A stretch of 21,235 nt of DNA from GCA-2683825 sp965662355. Lineage in GTDB: Bacteria; Planctomycetota; UBA1135; GCA-002686595. This document shows, piece after piece, positions 1-8,462 of the stretch. Under the pieces are notes generated by a model. That model searched no databases, had not been told where the DNA came from, and was given only the letters and a program-made list of their open reading frames with translations. Position numbers and translations under genes: made by a program. Every line of letters begins with the position of its first letter. Within the stretch, counting starts at the first letter, position 1. The stretch lies in assembly GCA_965662355.1 (NCBI GenBank), contig CBFIHP010000038.1, positions 1-21,235 on the forward strand. The letters are read 5' to 3'.

Positions 1-172
1 TCGGTCACACTTCTCCCTGCGAGCGTCCCCGCAGGTGCGTGGTATGGGAATGGGGAAGCATCAGCTCGACCTCCTTCTATACTCAAAAAGAGAGCGCAGG
101 ATTCCTCAATTCCAACTTGGAAAGCAGGAGTCGCGCTATGCTGGAAGCTCACCCCAGATACGAGAGACACCC

Positions 173-2248
173 ATGAACCCGCATGGATTGACGTCCCTTG
201 CCTTGCTCGTCCTGTTCCCGGGTGTTGCTAACACCCAGAGTGGAAAGTTCGCGCCCGCTCCCGTACCCCCAGTCCTTCTACAGGGTGCCTTCTACCCGGC
301 GATCCTTGTCGACGACGATTTCGGGCCGGGTTCGCCAGGGTTTGGTGTGACCACCTTCGACAACATCATGGACGGCGTTGCGGCGGTCGAAGAAGACGGG
401 ACCGTTCTCGTTCGCCCGGGCCGGTACAGCGAGTCTCTCCTGATCCAGAAACGTTTCCACTTGCTAGGGGATCGAGAGGACCCTCCGACGCTCGAGGCTG
501 TCGGGGAGGGAGACATGCTCACGCTCCAGGTGAACGGAGCCGTGGTGTCCCACCTGCGCATGGAAGGCGCGGCCCAGGTCGCCGTTCAGATCGAGGGGGA
601 TCGAAACGTGATTCGCAACCTCGAGCTCGTGGGGCAACTCAGCTGCGTCGTCGAGGAGGGAGCCGATGAAAACCTCTTGGCTGAGCTCAACGGCGTGAGC
701 AACATCGTCTTCCTTGGGGATCACAATGTGCTTCGAGATTCGTCTTTGGAGCGGATCTTCTGCAACGGCGCGTTCAACGAAGCACGTGGCAATTCGATCG
801 TGTCCGCCTACCACGCCGTGGAACTCGACGAAGCGTCCGATTTCCTGCTGGTCGACAACACGATCGAGTTGCAGGCCCCGAGCAGTCGGAACATCATGGC
901 CAGGAACTCACCGCGTACGAAGATCGAAGGAAACGAGCTCACCGGAGATTCCTATACCGTTGCCGAGCTGATCGCTTGTGATGACTCCCGGATCATCGAC
1001 AACACGATGCAGGGAGGGAGGTTTGCGGGATTGACGGTTGGCTTCTCGCAGGGCGTAGCCGTCGATGCTAACGTGTTTGCTCCCGACAGCGAGATCGGGT
1101 TCTATTTGTACTCATCACAGGTCGCAACGGTCGTCGACAACGAATTCATCTCCTCCGGCATCTTGTTGACCACATTTGACGGCGAACCCGAGTTCGATTC
1201 CCTTGCCAATCACTCGATCTCGGGCAATGTCAGCAACGGGAGACCGATCCTCTACTATTGCGGCGAAGTGAACGTCGTTGCACCTCCCAACGCCGCTCAG
1301 GTTCTGATCGTCGATTGTGAAGGCTTCACCATCGAGGATCAGGAATTCCTCGACGTACCCAACGGTGTCGCCGCGCTCCACTCATCCCTTGGGACGATCC
1401 GGAACTGCTCCTTCATCAATGGCTTTCGAGCCCTGCGCGTCGCGGCCTGCACGGACGTGGACATTCTCGACAACGACGTGGGCAACTCCATCCTCGGGAT
1501 CACTCTCCTGGAGTCGGTGAATGGGACGATCCAGGGCAACTACAGTGCCGGGATCCCTCCGCTCGGGGGAAACCCGATCACCTTGGACAGATGTGACGGT
1601 TTCGATCTCCGGGACAACCTGACGAGCTCGATCCAGATCGAAGAGTGCGTCAACGTCGGCAACGAGGTGTACAACAACTCGATCGTGAGCACCGTGGCTT
1701 ACGCCGACGAGTGCAGCGGGGCCTGGAGCGGGAACTACTACCGCGACTACGAGGGATCGGATCTGGATGGTGACGGGATCGGCGACACACCCCATCCCAT
1801 TCCGGGAGGGGCGCTCACCGATCCGTTCCCGCGCGTTAGACCCCCGGACGGCGTTCTCCTTTGGGCCGAAGAGCATCGGCTCATGGCCGTGGACGGTGGC
1901 GTCGTCCCGCTTCAGGTGGCTGCCGGGCCGGCACGGGCTGGCGCGACGTATGCGATCCTGGGATCCACCTCCGGTACGTCTCCGGGCATCGTTGTCGGCG
2001 GCGTGCCGATCCCTCTGAACGTGGATGCCTATTTCATGCGAACCTTGACGATGCCGAACACCGACCCGCTGAGCGACTTCGCGGGGGTTTTGAACGCAAC
2101 CGGTTCGGCGACGGCGACGTTGACCCTGGACCCCGGGATGCTCGGGCCGCTCGCGTCGCTGACGTTCCATCACGTCGCCGTTCTGGTCAACGCGGATGGT
2201 GAGATCGCCGCAGTGAGCCGTCCGATTCCGCTCTGGATCCGCCCCTGA
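173..2248 (+). CDS. Secreted right-handed beta-helix (NosD-like) protein
   Basis: Predicted 691-residue exported protein; substrate and role unknown. I start it at ATG 173 because a signal peptide follows at once (hydrophobic residues about 5-20, ending near VANTQ). The frame stays open upstream to a GTG at 35, but that extension is charged and would bury the signal. Residues about 80-545 contain many short N-rich turns (RNLEL, DNTIE, GNELT, DNTMQ, GNYSA) typical of parallel beta-helix rungs. Around residue 520-545 there is a GNYYRDY...DLDGDGIGDT stretch, the usual closing motif of NosD-type helices and a possible calcium loop. Residues 578-691 form a separate beta-rich domain also seen in the subtilase and in the 19029-20816 protein. 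A TATACT hexamer at 78-83 could be a -10 box, but no clear -35 is visible. The fold is fairly certain; the function is not. Confidence 0.85.
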   Translation: MNPHGLTSLALLVLFPGVANTQSGKFAPAPVPPVLLQGAFYPAILVDDDFGPGSPGFGVTTFDNIMDGVAAVEEDGTVLVRPGRYSESLLIQKRFHLLGDREDPPTLEAVGEGDMLTLQVNGAVVSHLRMEGAAQVAVQIEGDRNVIRNLELVGQLSCVVEEGADENLLAELNGVSNIVFLGDHNVLRDSSLERIFCNGAFNEARGNSIVSAYHAVELDEASDFLLVDNTIELQAPSSRNIMARNSPRTKIEGNELTGDSYTVAELIACDDSRIIDNTMQGGRFAGLTVGFSQGVAVDANVFAPDSEIGFYLYSSQVATVVDNEFISSGILLTTFDGEPEFDSLANHSISGNVSNGRPILYYCGEVNVVAPPNAAQVLIVDCEGFTIEDQEFLDVPNGVAALHSSLGTIRNCSFINGFRALRVAACTDVDILDNDVGNSILGITLLESVNGTIQGNYSAGIPPLGGNPITLDRCDGFDLRDNLTSSIQIEECVNVGNEVYNNSIVSTVAYADECSGAWSGNYYRDYEGSDLDGDGIGDTPHPIPGGALTDPFPRVRPPDGVLLWAEEHRLMAVDGGVVPLQVAAGPARAGATYAILGSTSGTSPGIVVGGVPIPLNVDAYFMRTLTMPNTDPLSDFAGVLNATGSATATLTLDPGMLGPLASLTFHHVAVLVNADGEIAAVSRPIPLWIRP

Positions 2249-2298
2249 CTTGTGAGCGGTACACGCGTGTAGGATGGCACGCCAGAAGATCCTGAAGC

Positions 2299-2321
2299 TG
2301 TCCCTCCCGAAAACCCTATAC
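2299..2321 (+). repeat. Left terminal inverted repeat of the IS
   Basis: Begins TGTCCC and continues TCCCGAAAACCCTATAC (2305-2321). It pairs with 3635-3657 in inverted orientation, 19 of 23 positions matching. Confidence 0.7.
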
Positions 2322-2409
2322 GGCCTCAGAAACACGGGTTTCAATCGCGCGAACGAGCATACCGGCCATCGCCTTTTGAGCCAAGCCGGATGTCCTGCAT
2401 GATCGAGCG

Positions 2410-3522
2410 ATGACTTGGCTACGACAGTTGCTTCTACTCGTCCGTGTGCTCGCCGAAGACCGGCAACGCCTCGCTCTCGAGAACGTTGCACTGCGACACC
2501 AGCTCGCCGTTTTGAAACGTTCCGTCAAGCGTGCCAAGATCCAGGACAGCGATCGGATGTTCTGGATCTTGATGACGAAGATGCTGAAGGACTGGAAGGA
2601 GACCGTGCATTTCGTGAAGCCGGACACCGTCGTACGCTGGCACAGGAACGGCTTTCGCTTCTACTGGAGGCGGAAGTCGAAGGGCAAGCCAGGTCGGCCT
2701 CCCATCAGTATGGCGCTCATCCACCTGATCCGTCGCATGTCGATAGAGAACGTGACCTGGGGTGCACCGATGATCGTGTCCGAGCTTGCCTTGCTTGGCC
2801 ACACGATCGCGAAATCGACGGTGGAGAAGTACATGGTGAAGCCTCGGAAGCCGGATACCTCGCAGCGGTGGGGGACTTTCATCCGCAACCACATGAACGT
2901 GACCGCCGCGTGCGACTTCTTCGTGGTCCCGACGTTGACGTTCAAGCTTCACTACGTTTTCGTCGTCTTGTCGCATGATCGCCGGCGAATCCTCCACATC
3001 AACGTGACGGATGATCCGAACGCCGAATGGGCGGCTCGTCAGATTCTCGAAGCGTTCCCAGGAGATGTTCCTCGGCTTCTCCTGCATGACCGCGATGCGA
3101 TCTATGGTTGGGACTTCGACCGCGTAGTGAAGATGCTCGGGATTCGCCAGATCCGTTCGGCTCCCCGTTCACCCTGGCAGAACGCGTTCGTCGAGCGGGT
3201 GATTGGATCGATACGTCGAGAGTGCACGGACCATCTGATCCCGCTCGGTAGACGCCATCTCCTGAGGTCCATTCGCGAATACGCCAGCTACTACAACGAG
3301 TCGCGGCCCCATCAATCCCTGGACCGGAACTCACCGATGCCGCGCAAGGTCGAGGCCGTTGANNNNNNNNNNNNNNNNNNNNNNNNNNNNNNNNNNNNNN
3401 NNNNNNNNNNNNNNNNNNNNNNNNNNNNNNNNNNNNNNNNNNNNNNNNNNNNNNNNNNNNATGAGGTCTGCGCGAATCCCGTCCTTGGTGGGCTTCACCA
3501 TCGTTACTTCCGCGCGGCTTGA
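2410..3522 (+). CDS. IS3/IS481-like DDE integrase-core transposase, contains assembly gap
   Basis: Transposase of about 370 residues that would catalyse transposition of the surrounding IS. The N-terminus carries a leucine-rich helix (LALENVALRHQLAVLKR, residues about 21-37) common in single-ORF rve transposases, followed by a basic KGKPGRPPIS segment near 91-100. The integrase core shows D169 (AACDFFVV), D227 or D229 (LLHDRDAIYG) and E262 (SPWQNAFVERVIGS), the DDE triad. YYNESRPHQSLDRNSP near 298-313 is the usual motif after the core. The 98 N at 3363-3460 hide about 33 residues. After them the same frame reads GGLHHRYFRAA and stops, which matches the C-terminal GGLHHRY motif I associate with this group, so the gene is probably intact in reality. 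No strong ribosome binding site is seen. Confidence 0.85.
   Translation: MTWLRQLLLLVRVLAEDRQRLALENVALRHQLAVLKRSVKRAKIQDSDRMFWILMTKMLKDWKETVHFVKPDTVVRWHRNGFRFYWRRKSKGKPGRPPISMALIHLIRRMSIENVTWGAPMIVSELALLGHTIAKSTVEKYMVKPRKPDTSQRWGTFIRNHMNVTAACDFFVVPTLTFKLHYVFVVLSHDRRRILHINVTDDPNAEWAARQILEAFPGDVPRLLLHDRDAIYGWDFDRVVKMLGIRQIRSAPRSPWQNAFVERVIGSIRRECTDHLIPLGRRHLLRSIREYASYYNESRPHQSLDRNSPMPRKVEAVXXXXXXXXXXXXXXXXXXXXXXXXXXXXXXXXXXEVCANPVLGGLHHRYFRAA
3363..3460. other. Assembly gap (98 N)
   Basis: Run of 98 unknown bases inside the transposase gene. Coding resumes in the same frame afterwards, so the estimated gap length is consistent with an uninterrupted gene. Gaps of this kind are common where multi-copy IS elements break an assembly. 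Confidence 0.99.
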
Positions 3523-3634
3523 AGGACTCGGTGGTTCGTATCGATGGGGGAGTCGTATCCCGTGTGACGATCCGTGAGCTTGCCGGGGTTGGGTTGTTCG
3601 GCTACTGTCGCTGTGGACGTGTCCTTAGGGAGGA

Positions 3635-3657
3635 GTACAGCGTTTTCGGGACGCACA
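3635..3657 (-). repeat. Right terminal inverted repeat of the IS
   Basis: Read on the minus strand it begins TGTGCG and continues TCCCGAAAACGCTGTAC. It differs from the left end at four of 23 positions. Confidence 0.7.
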
Positions 3658-3687
3658 ACGGGGTCGCTCTCATCGAGTAGAGCCGCG

Positions 3688-5217
3688 TCAACTCAACGTA
3701 GGTCGTGAGGGAACCGAGCCGCTCTGGCGTCCACCGAGGATACCTCCGAAGTTGCTCGGGATTTCGGACTCGTCGGGTTCGGGGGTGTTCCAGACGATCT
3801 CATGGCCCAGGGAACGGCCCGTAGCTTCGCCGACGATTGGCATCCACTTCTCCACGTCGACGCCAAGGGCCGTCATCTCCTTCGCGAGGATCTTTTCGCT
3901 GCCGGGCATGCCCGGAGTGCAAAACTCGGTGGTCATCAAACCGTGGGCCTCAAGGATCGATTCGCGACTAAAGTCTGGCATGTCGAGGCCACGGGCGCGC
4001 GAGAGGTATTCCTCTTCGCCCGGCTTGGTCAGGCCGGCGTCGATGCAATCCTCCCACAACTTCGTACCGGGGTAGGGGTTGAAGACGAAGGGCACAACCG
4101 TGTCGAGGTTCAGCTCACGCAGGATCGCGACGGTTTCGTCGTATTCCTTGCGCGTCTCCTGGGGCACACCCACGAGCACATAGGTCCCGAGGAAGACCCC
4201 GGCGCGCTTCGCCGCATCGGCGAGGCGGATCACTTCTTCGTTGGAGTACTCGCGCAGAAGGATCTCGCTACGGATCTGCTCGGCACCCGACTCGAGCCCG
4301 AAAAAGAGCGAGCGCACGTTGGCCGAGTAGAGGAGCTGGAAGAATTCGTCCCAGTCGTAGTTGGGCAGGATGCGGAAGTTCGTGCGGAACGCGATGGGGC
4401 GCTCGCGCTGAGCATTGAAATCGCGCAACGCTTCGCAGAGCTCGCGAACCCAGGCCTTGTTCACGTTCAGCATCTCGGTCTCCAGGAAGATGAGTTGGGT
4501 CTCCGGGTAGCGCTGAACGAGGGCTTCGAGCTCGCGTAGAATGTGAGGGACGGTGCGGAAGCGCACGTAGCGGCCCGCCGAGATCTCCTTGAGCGCGTGG
4601 TTACTGCAGTACGTGCAATCGAAGGCACAACCCCGCGAGAGCAGGATAGGAAAGCTGACCCCGGGAACCATGGTGTAGCGGTCCCAGTTCTTCCAGGACT
4701 GGATCGGAAGCTCATCCAGGTTCCGCATGAAGGGGCGAGTCGGGTTCCGAAAGACCTCTTCGCCTTGGATCACCCACAGGTTGGGGATCGAACGGATGTC
4801 CCTTCCCCCCTCCAGGGCGTTCAGGAGGTCGAGCGTGGGGTACTCCCCTTCACCGACACAGACGGCGTCGAAGAGTCCGTCGATGAAGCGATCGGGAACG
4901 AGGGTCGCGTGGGGACCGCCGATCAGGAGGAAACTCTCCGGAGCCCTTTCACGCACGTGCTGCGCCACGACGCGGGCCACTGGATAGTCCTGGCACGTTA
5001 CCGAGAACCCGACGACGTCGGGCTGGAAGCGCTCGAGCAGCCGATCAACCGAGGCCTTGGGCGAGCAGACGTTCAAGGCGAGGAACTCCGTCTCGTGCCC
5101 TCCTTCCTCGGCGACTGCGGCGATCAAGGAGATCCCCACGGGTAAGGTGTAGCCGGTGACGAAGGGCTGGTCGGGATGGCCGGTGCCGCTCTGAGTGTGA
5201 ATCATCAGGAGTCGCAT
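3688..5217 (-). CDS. B12-binding domain radical SAM protein
   Basis: Predicted 509-residue cytoplasmic enzyme. Residues about 1-130 look like a cobalamin-binding Rossmann domain (PDVVGFSVTCQDYP near 66-79, LLIGGPHATLVPDRF near 97-111, VGEGEYP near 121-127). The radical SAM core has the CxxxCxxC cluster motif as C197, C201 and C204 (SRGCAFDCTYC), with GLESG near 307-311 and GTYVLVGVPQET near 344-355. Enzymes of this architecture often methylate unactivated carbon or phosphorus centres or rearrange carbon skeletons; the substrate here is unknown. The start is ATG 5217. The longer open frame to 5433 is Pro/Arg-rich and overlaps the PIG-L gene, so I reject it. The chosen start overlaps the PIG-L stop by 13 bp, which suggests translational coupling. 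No strong Shine-Dalgarno is seen. Confidence 0.9.
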   Translation of the reverse strand: MRLLMIHTQSGTGHPDQPFVTGYTLPVGISLIAAVAEEGGHETEFLALNVCSPKASVDRLLERFQPDVVGFSVTCQDYPVARVVAQHVRERAPESFLLIGGPHATLVPDRFIDGLFDAVCVGEGEYPTLDLLNALEGGRDIRSIPNLWVIQGEEVFRNPTRPFMRNLDELPIQSWKNWDRYTMVPGVSFPILLSRGCAFDCTYCSNHALKEISAGRYVRFRTVPHILRELEALVQRYPETQLIFLETEMLNVNKAWVRELCEALRDFNAQRERPIAFRTNFRILPNYDWDEFFQLLYSANVRSLFFGLESGAEQIRSEILLREYSNEEVIRLADAAKRAGVFLGTYVLVGVPQETRKEYDETVAILRELNLDTVVPFVFNPYPGTKLWEDCIDAGLTKPGEEEYLSRARGLDMPDFSRESILEAHGLMTTEFCTPGMPGSEKILAKEMTALGVDVEKWMPIVGEATGRSLGHEIVWNTPEPDESEIPSNFGGILGGRQSGSVPSRPTLS

Positions 5218-6113
5218 GATCGAATCTTCAGGGATGGGGCGGCTTCCCTCCGCCGTGGCAGGGGGGCGAGGACAGGCTGGATCGGGCAAGATGCTCGGAT
5301 GAAGTATTCGTGGCGGAGGAAGGCATACAGCTCTTCCTCGGGTAGCCGATGCAGGGCGTGGCGGCTGCCGTATTGCGAGCGGTGGCAGCGGAGCGCACGC
5401 AACTTGGTCCTCCAGTGCAGCTCCACGTCGCACGAAAGATCCACGCTTTCCGCGGCCTCGTCTTTCATGTCGAAATCGAAGAGCTCGTACTCATCGACGC
5501 TCAAGCCCGCGATCAACGTGGCGTCGCGCAGGCGGCGGAAGGAGCTCATCGGAACAACGGAGTACAACAGGCGTTGTGGACGCCACGCCGATCCTTTTCG
5601 GGCGCACGCCTCGAAGGCAGCGGTGACGACCTGGCTCAGTCGAATGTGATCCCGATGCCCATACCAGCCTCGCGGCTCGTACGTCAAAACGACGTTCGGG
5701 TGCAGGCGGTCGAAGAGCTCGGTGACCAGGCCGACCAGCTCCCCTTCCGATCGACGACATAGCGAACGAGACGCATTCGAGAGCGCTGTCGTCGGGGGCC
5801 CGGAATCAACATAATCCAGGAACCGCACCGAGTCGATCCCTAGCACCCGGGCGGCCGTGCGCGCTTCACGCTCGCGCAACGACGCGAGGGAAGGATGCGT
5901 CGTCAGATCTTCGGCACCCGTACCGCGTTCGCCGCGAGTCGCGTAGACGAGATGGACTTGCGCGTCATGAAGGACTCGCTTCCGCAAGTATCCAGCTAGA
6001 CCGAACTCATCGTCGGGGTGTGCGAGAATGGCAAGGTATGTGGGTTTCGCAACCAATAAATTCAGGATAGCAGGTTTCCCAATAGTGGGCCCTCGAAGCG
6101 AGAATATTTGCAT
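5205..6113 (-). CDS. PIG-L family deacetylase
   Basis: Predicted 302-residue zinc-dependent N-acetyl hydrolase. Known relatives remove acetyl from GlcNAc-type sugars (GPI anchors, mycothiol, bacillithiol) or from antibiotic precursors. The signature AHPDDE lies at residues 31-36 and supplies zinc ligands and the catalytic Asp. The second motif, GWYGHRDHIR, near 149-158 (H153, H156) carries the remaining ligand. Length is slightly above the family norm. The start is uncertain. ATG 6113 shares the palindrome CATG with the divergent methyltransferase start. A TTG at 6056 would give 283 residues and free a 55-bp intergenic spacer, and the conserved core begins only near residue 25. It is probably cotranscribed with the downstream radical SAM gene (13-bp overlap). 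The substrate is unknown. Confidence 0.88.
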   Translation of the reverse strand: MQIFSLRGPTIGKPAILNLLVAKPTYLAILAHPDDEFGLAGYLRKRVLHDAQVHLVYATRGERGTGAEDLTTHPSLASLREREARTAARVLGIDSVRFLDYVDSGPPTTALSNASRSLCRRSEGELVGLVTELFDRLHPNVVLTYEPRGWYGHRDHIRLSQVVTAAFEACARKGSAWRPQRLLYSVVPMSSFRRLRDATLIAGLSVDEYELFDFDMKDEAAESVDLSCDVELHWRTKLRALRCHRSQYGSRHALHRLPEEELYAFLRHEYFIRASCPIQPVLAPLPRRREAAPSLKIRSCDS

Positions 6114-7353
6114 GTTACGGCGCTATCGCGCGCAGGCGTGCGGACTTCGAGACCCCTGGACGAGCGAGCCCCTCGAGCTCGTCGTCCTCGACGCTGATGC
6201 TGTAGGCACTCGCCACGGCTTACTCGTTTCCTCATCGCACACCTACGCGCTTGTCTTCGGCATCGCCATCCTGCGCGAAGAGCTGAGCGAGCGGTACGTC
6301 CCCTTGCTCGAAGCGCGCCGCTTCGACGCCCTACGCGAGCACGTCCTCGCCGAGACGGAGACGCTTCCGGAGGTCGTAGACGAGGCTCCCGTTCCCCTCT
6401 TCTCGCTAGCCGAGCGGTTGCTCGCCCATATCGAGACGGGAGCCAAGGCTTCCTTCGACATGACGCCGACCCGCGAGTGGTTGTTGCAGCTCGCCTATTG
6501 GCACGCGACGCGAAAGGCGGTCCAGCTGATCCCCTTCCAGCCCTATCTTGATGCATCCGCTCCAAGGCGTCTGCTCGACCTGGGATCCGGGATCGGCCAC
6601 GCGGCCTATCTCGCAGCGAGCGGCGGCCGAACCGACGCTATCAGCCTAGTGGATGCGAATCTGGCCCAGCTTCTGGCCTCGCCCTGGGTCCTGGGAAGCA
6701 CACGCACGCAGCTCGTTTGTGCGGACCTGGAACAGCCGCTTCCCTTCCGCGATGGTGAGTTCGATCTCGTTCTCAGCTGCGACGCACTGCACTACCTCGA
6801 GAACAAAGAGGTCGCGGCGGCTGAGATCGCGCGCCTTCGCTCGCCGCACGGCGCGTTCCTTGGGTGGCATCTACACGACGCCCAGCACGCCACCCCGAGA
6901 ACGGCCGATGACAAGGCCCTATCCCAAGCGGGCTGGAGTGCGCTCTTCAAGGACGCTGGTCTCAACGTGCGGCTATATAACGAGGCCGACTTGGAACGTT
7001 CGCTTGCCGCGGAAACTCCCTGGAGCCCCGCCGTCAGGACGACGCTCGAGGGAGCGGAGACGCTCGCATGCTTCGATGGCCCCTCGGAGGTCGCGACGGA
7101 AGGGGACGCGTGGTTTCAACGGCCCCCCGAGACCGCCGAGATCCTTCATCCGGGCTTCGCACATATCGATGGAACAGCACACCCAGTTCCAATTCAGACC
7201 ACACTTCCCTCCGAGTACGCCCGGCGTCGTTCGCTGAGGGTGTCTCCAGAGAACTTGCCCGCCCTGCGTCGCAACGGCGCGATCGTCCGCGCCCACACGG
7301 CCCTCTACGGCCCCGCGGCTGCGTCCTTCCTGTCGCTCTCGTCGGGGCGATAG
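6112..7353 (+). CDS. SAM-dependent class I methyltransferase
   Basis: Predicted 413-residue cytoplasmic methyltransferase. The Rossmann core starts at motif I, LLDLGSGIGH (154-163), followed by SLVDAN near 178-183 (acidic end of beta-2), CADLEQPLPF near 203-212 and FDLVLSCDALHY (217-228). This is the Methyltransf_11-like pattern. The first 60 residues resemble a Trm112-like domain (GLLVSSSHTYALVFGIAIL near 37-54), but the expected zinc cysteines are missing. The start is ATG 6112. An upstream ATG at 6028 would add 28 residues but overlap the divergent PIG-L gene by 86 bp. The 3' end overlaps the convergent glycosyltransferase gene by 49 bp. The acceptor substrate is unknown; neighbours point to a glycoconjugate or small-molecule pathway. 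Confidence 0.8.
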   Translation: MLRRYRAQACGLRDPWTSEPLELVVLDADAVGTRHGLLVSSSHTYALVFGIAILREELSERYVPLLEARRFDALREHVLAETETLPEVVDEAPVPLFSLAERLLAHIETGAKASFDMTPTREWLLQLAYWHATRKAVQLIPFQPYLDASAPRRLLDLGSGIGHAAYLAASGGRTDAISLVDANLAQLLASPWVLGSTRTQLVCADLEQPLPFRDGEFDLVLSCDALHYLENKEVAAAEIARLRSPHGAFLGWHLHDAQHATPRTADDKALSQAGWSALFKDAGLNVRLYNEADLERSLAAETPWSPAVRTTLEGAETLACFDGPSEVATEGDAWFQRPPETAEILHPGFAHIDGTAHPVPIQTTLPSEYARRRSLRVSPENLPALRRNGAIVRAHTALYGPAAASFLSLSSGR

Positions 7354-8462
7354 ACGTGGACCCTGGGATCGTCGTCAGGGCCTTCCAGCGGGACGATTCG
7401 AAAGTACACGGTCTGCTCGTACCGCTCGAAGAGCGCGTTGCTCGGAGTCCATCGCTCACCCTCACCTATGACCGCCGCGGCCAGGAAGAAACAGGGATCC
7501 GGGCAGTGCTCGACAAGAAAGCGCTCTCCCGGTCGATGGGGTCGCAGAACGGGCCGACCGCCCTCCAGCTCGACGTCGTCAAGCGGCCCGAAGCCCTTCG
7601 TCCACACCCTGCCGGATTCCAATAACGATTGCTTCCACGAGGTGAACTTCGCCGCCAGGATCCCGTGGTGCTTTCGAAAGTAGTGCCGATAGCTGACCCA
7701 GTAGCGTTCCATGGCCAGTCCGCGATCCGAACGCGCGGATCGATCGAACAAGTGTACGACCGCTGCGCCGGCCGGCTGGATCAAGCGATAACCCGCTCTG
7801 CGAACCCGATGGCACAGGTCCGCATCTTCGAAGTACATCGGAAAGCTCTCGTCGAAAGGCCCCATCTTCTCAGCTAGCTCCCGCCGCATGAGAAAACAGC
7901 AACCCGACACCATGTCGACCTCACGATCCCCCTCTTCTAGCCAGTAAGCGATCGACGCCCGCGTCCTCCCCCGAACGTAGCGTCGGAGCGCGCGCAAGCT
8001 CAGATGAGCCAGGAGCAACCGCACTTCTTCCCCTACGCTCGGCAACAGGTTGATGGGGTATTGACACGTCAGATCCGTATCCCAGTAGCTAGCCGGAGCC
8101 GCGATCCCGACGTCGCGATGCGTCTCCAGCGCGCCGACCAGCCGCCCGAGGCAGTCCTCGGGATAGAGCACATCCGGATTCGACACCAGCATGAGATCGC
8201 CAGTGGCCCGACGCAACGCGAGGTTCATGCCCGCCCCGTACCCCAGGTTGCGGTGCGCAGCGATAAAGGCTCCGCCGGATTCCGCGCAAAGCCCTTCGAG
8301 TTCCTCTTGCAGCGCAGGCGATCCAAGGGGCGAAGCGTTGTCGACGACGATGAGTTCGAGGTCTAGGCCCGCGGCTTCGGTGCTCGTCCTCAGCGTTCGT
8401 ATCGCATCGCAACACTCTCGCCACGAATTGTAGTTCACGAACAATGCGCTGATCTTCTGCAT
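7305..8462 (-). CDS. Glycosyltransferase family 2 protein, rhamnosyltransferase-like
   Basis: Predicted 385-residue inverting GT-A glycosyltransferase using a nucleotide sugar. Motifs run in the expected order: ALFVNYNSW (6-14), LELIVVDNASP (35-45), NLGYGAGMNLAL (72-83), the DxD-equivalent SNPDVLY (94-100), VDMVSGCCFLMRR (182-194), and the catalytic-loop pattern FDESFPMYFEDADLCHR (203-219). The last pattern is typical of WbbL-like rhamnosyltransferases. No membrane segment is obvious. Residues about 270-385 lie outside the core and are unassigned. The donor and acceptor are not predictable. The gene starts 305 bp from the divergent cupin gene and overlaps the methyltransferase end to end. By context it could attach the sugar that PIG-L deacetylates. 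Confidence 0.88.
   Translation of the reverse strand: MQKISALFVNYNSWRECCDAIRTLRTSTEAAGLDLELIVVDNASPLGSPALQEELEGLCAESGGAFIAAHRNLGYGAGMNLALRRATGDLMLVSNPDVLYPEDCLGRLVGALETHRDVGIAAPASYWDTDLTCQYPINLLPSVGEEVRLLLAHLSLRALRRYVRGRTRASIAYWLEEGDREVDMVSGCCFLMRRELAEKMGPFDESFPMYFEDADLCHRVRRAGYRLIQPAGAAVVHLFDRSARSDRGLAMERYWVSYRHYFRKHHGILAAKFTSWKQSLLESGRVWTKGFGPLDDVELEGGRPVLRPHRPGERFLVEHCPDPCFFLAAAVIGEGERWTPSNALFERYEQTVYFRIVPLEGPDDDPRVHVYRPDESDRKDAAAGP

Larger units (their letters stand above)
2299..3657 (+). mobile_element. Insertion sequence with one DDE transposase gene
   Basis: About 1.36 kb. The ends are imperfect inverted repeats of 23 bp, at 2299-2321 and 3635-3657, with 19 of 23 positions matching and a perfectly conserved TCCCGAAAAC core. 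Both ends start 5'-TGT, as IS3- and IS481-type elements do. The single transposase gene lies between them with 111 bp of leader and about 135 bp of trailer. I see no target-site duplication: the left flank reads cctgaagc and the right flank acggggtc. The element sits between two convergent genes, so it probably interrupts neither. A run of N lies inside it, so its true length may differ. Confidence 0.75.

Noticed and set aside
1..172. A coding start at GTG 35 extending the first gene
   Set aside because: The extra 46 residues are charged and precede a clear signal peptide that begins at ATG 173.
1382..2491. A 369-codon minus-strand open frame
   Set aside because: It is antisense to the beta-helix gene; its Arg/His/Asp-rich translation has no motif, and such shadows are common in GC-rich DNA.
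3523..3634. A possible accessory gene after the transposase
   Set aside because: Only short frames are present, and the stretch is inside the IS ends, so it is most simply non-coding IS sequence.
5218..5433. N-terminal extension of the radical SAM protein
   Set aside because: Proline-rich residues without homology that overlap the PIG-L coding sequence; the cobalamin domain starts at ATG 5217.
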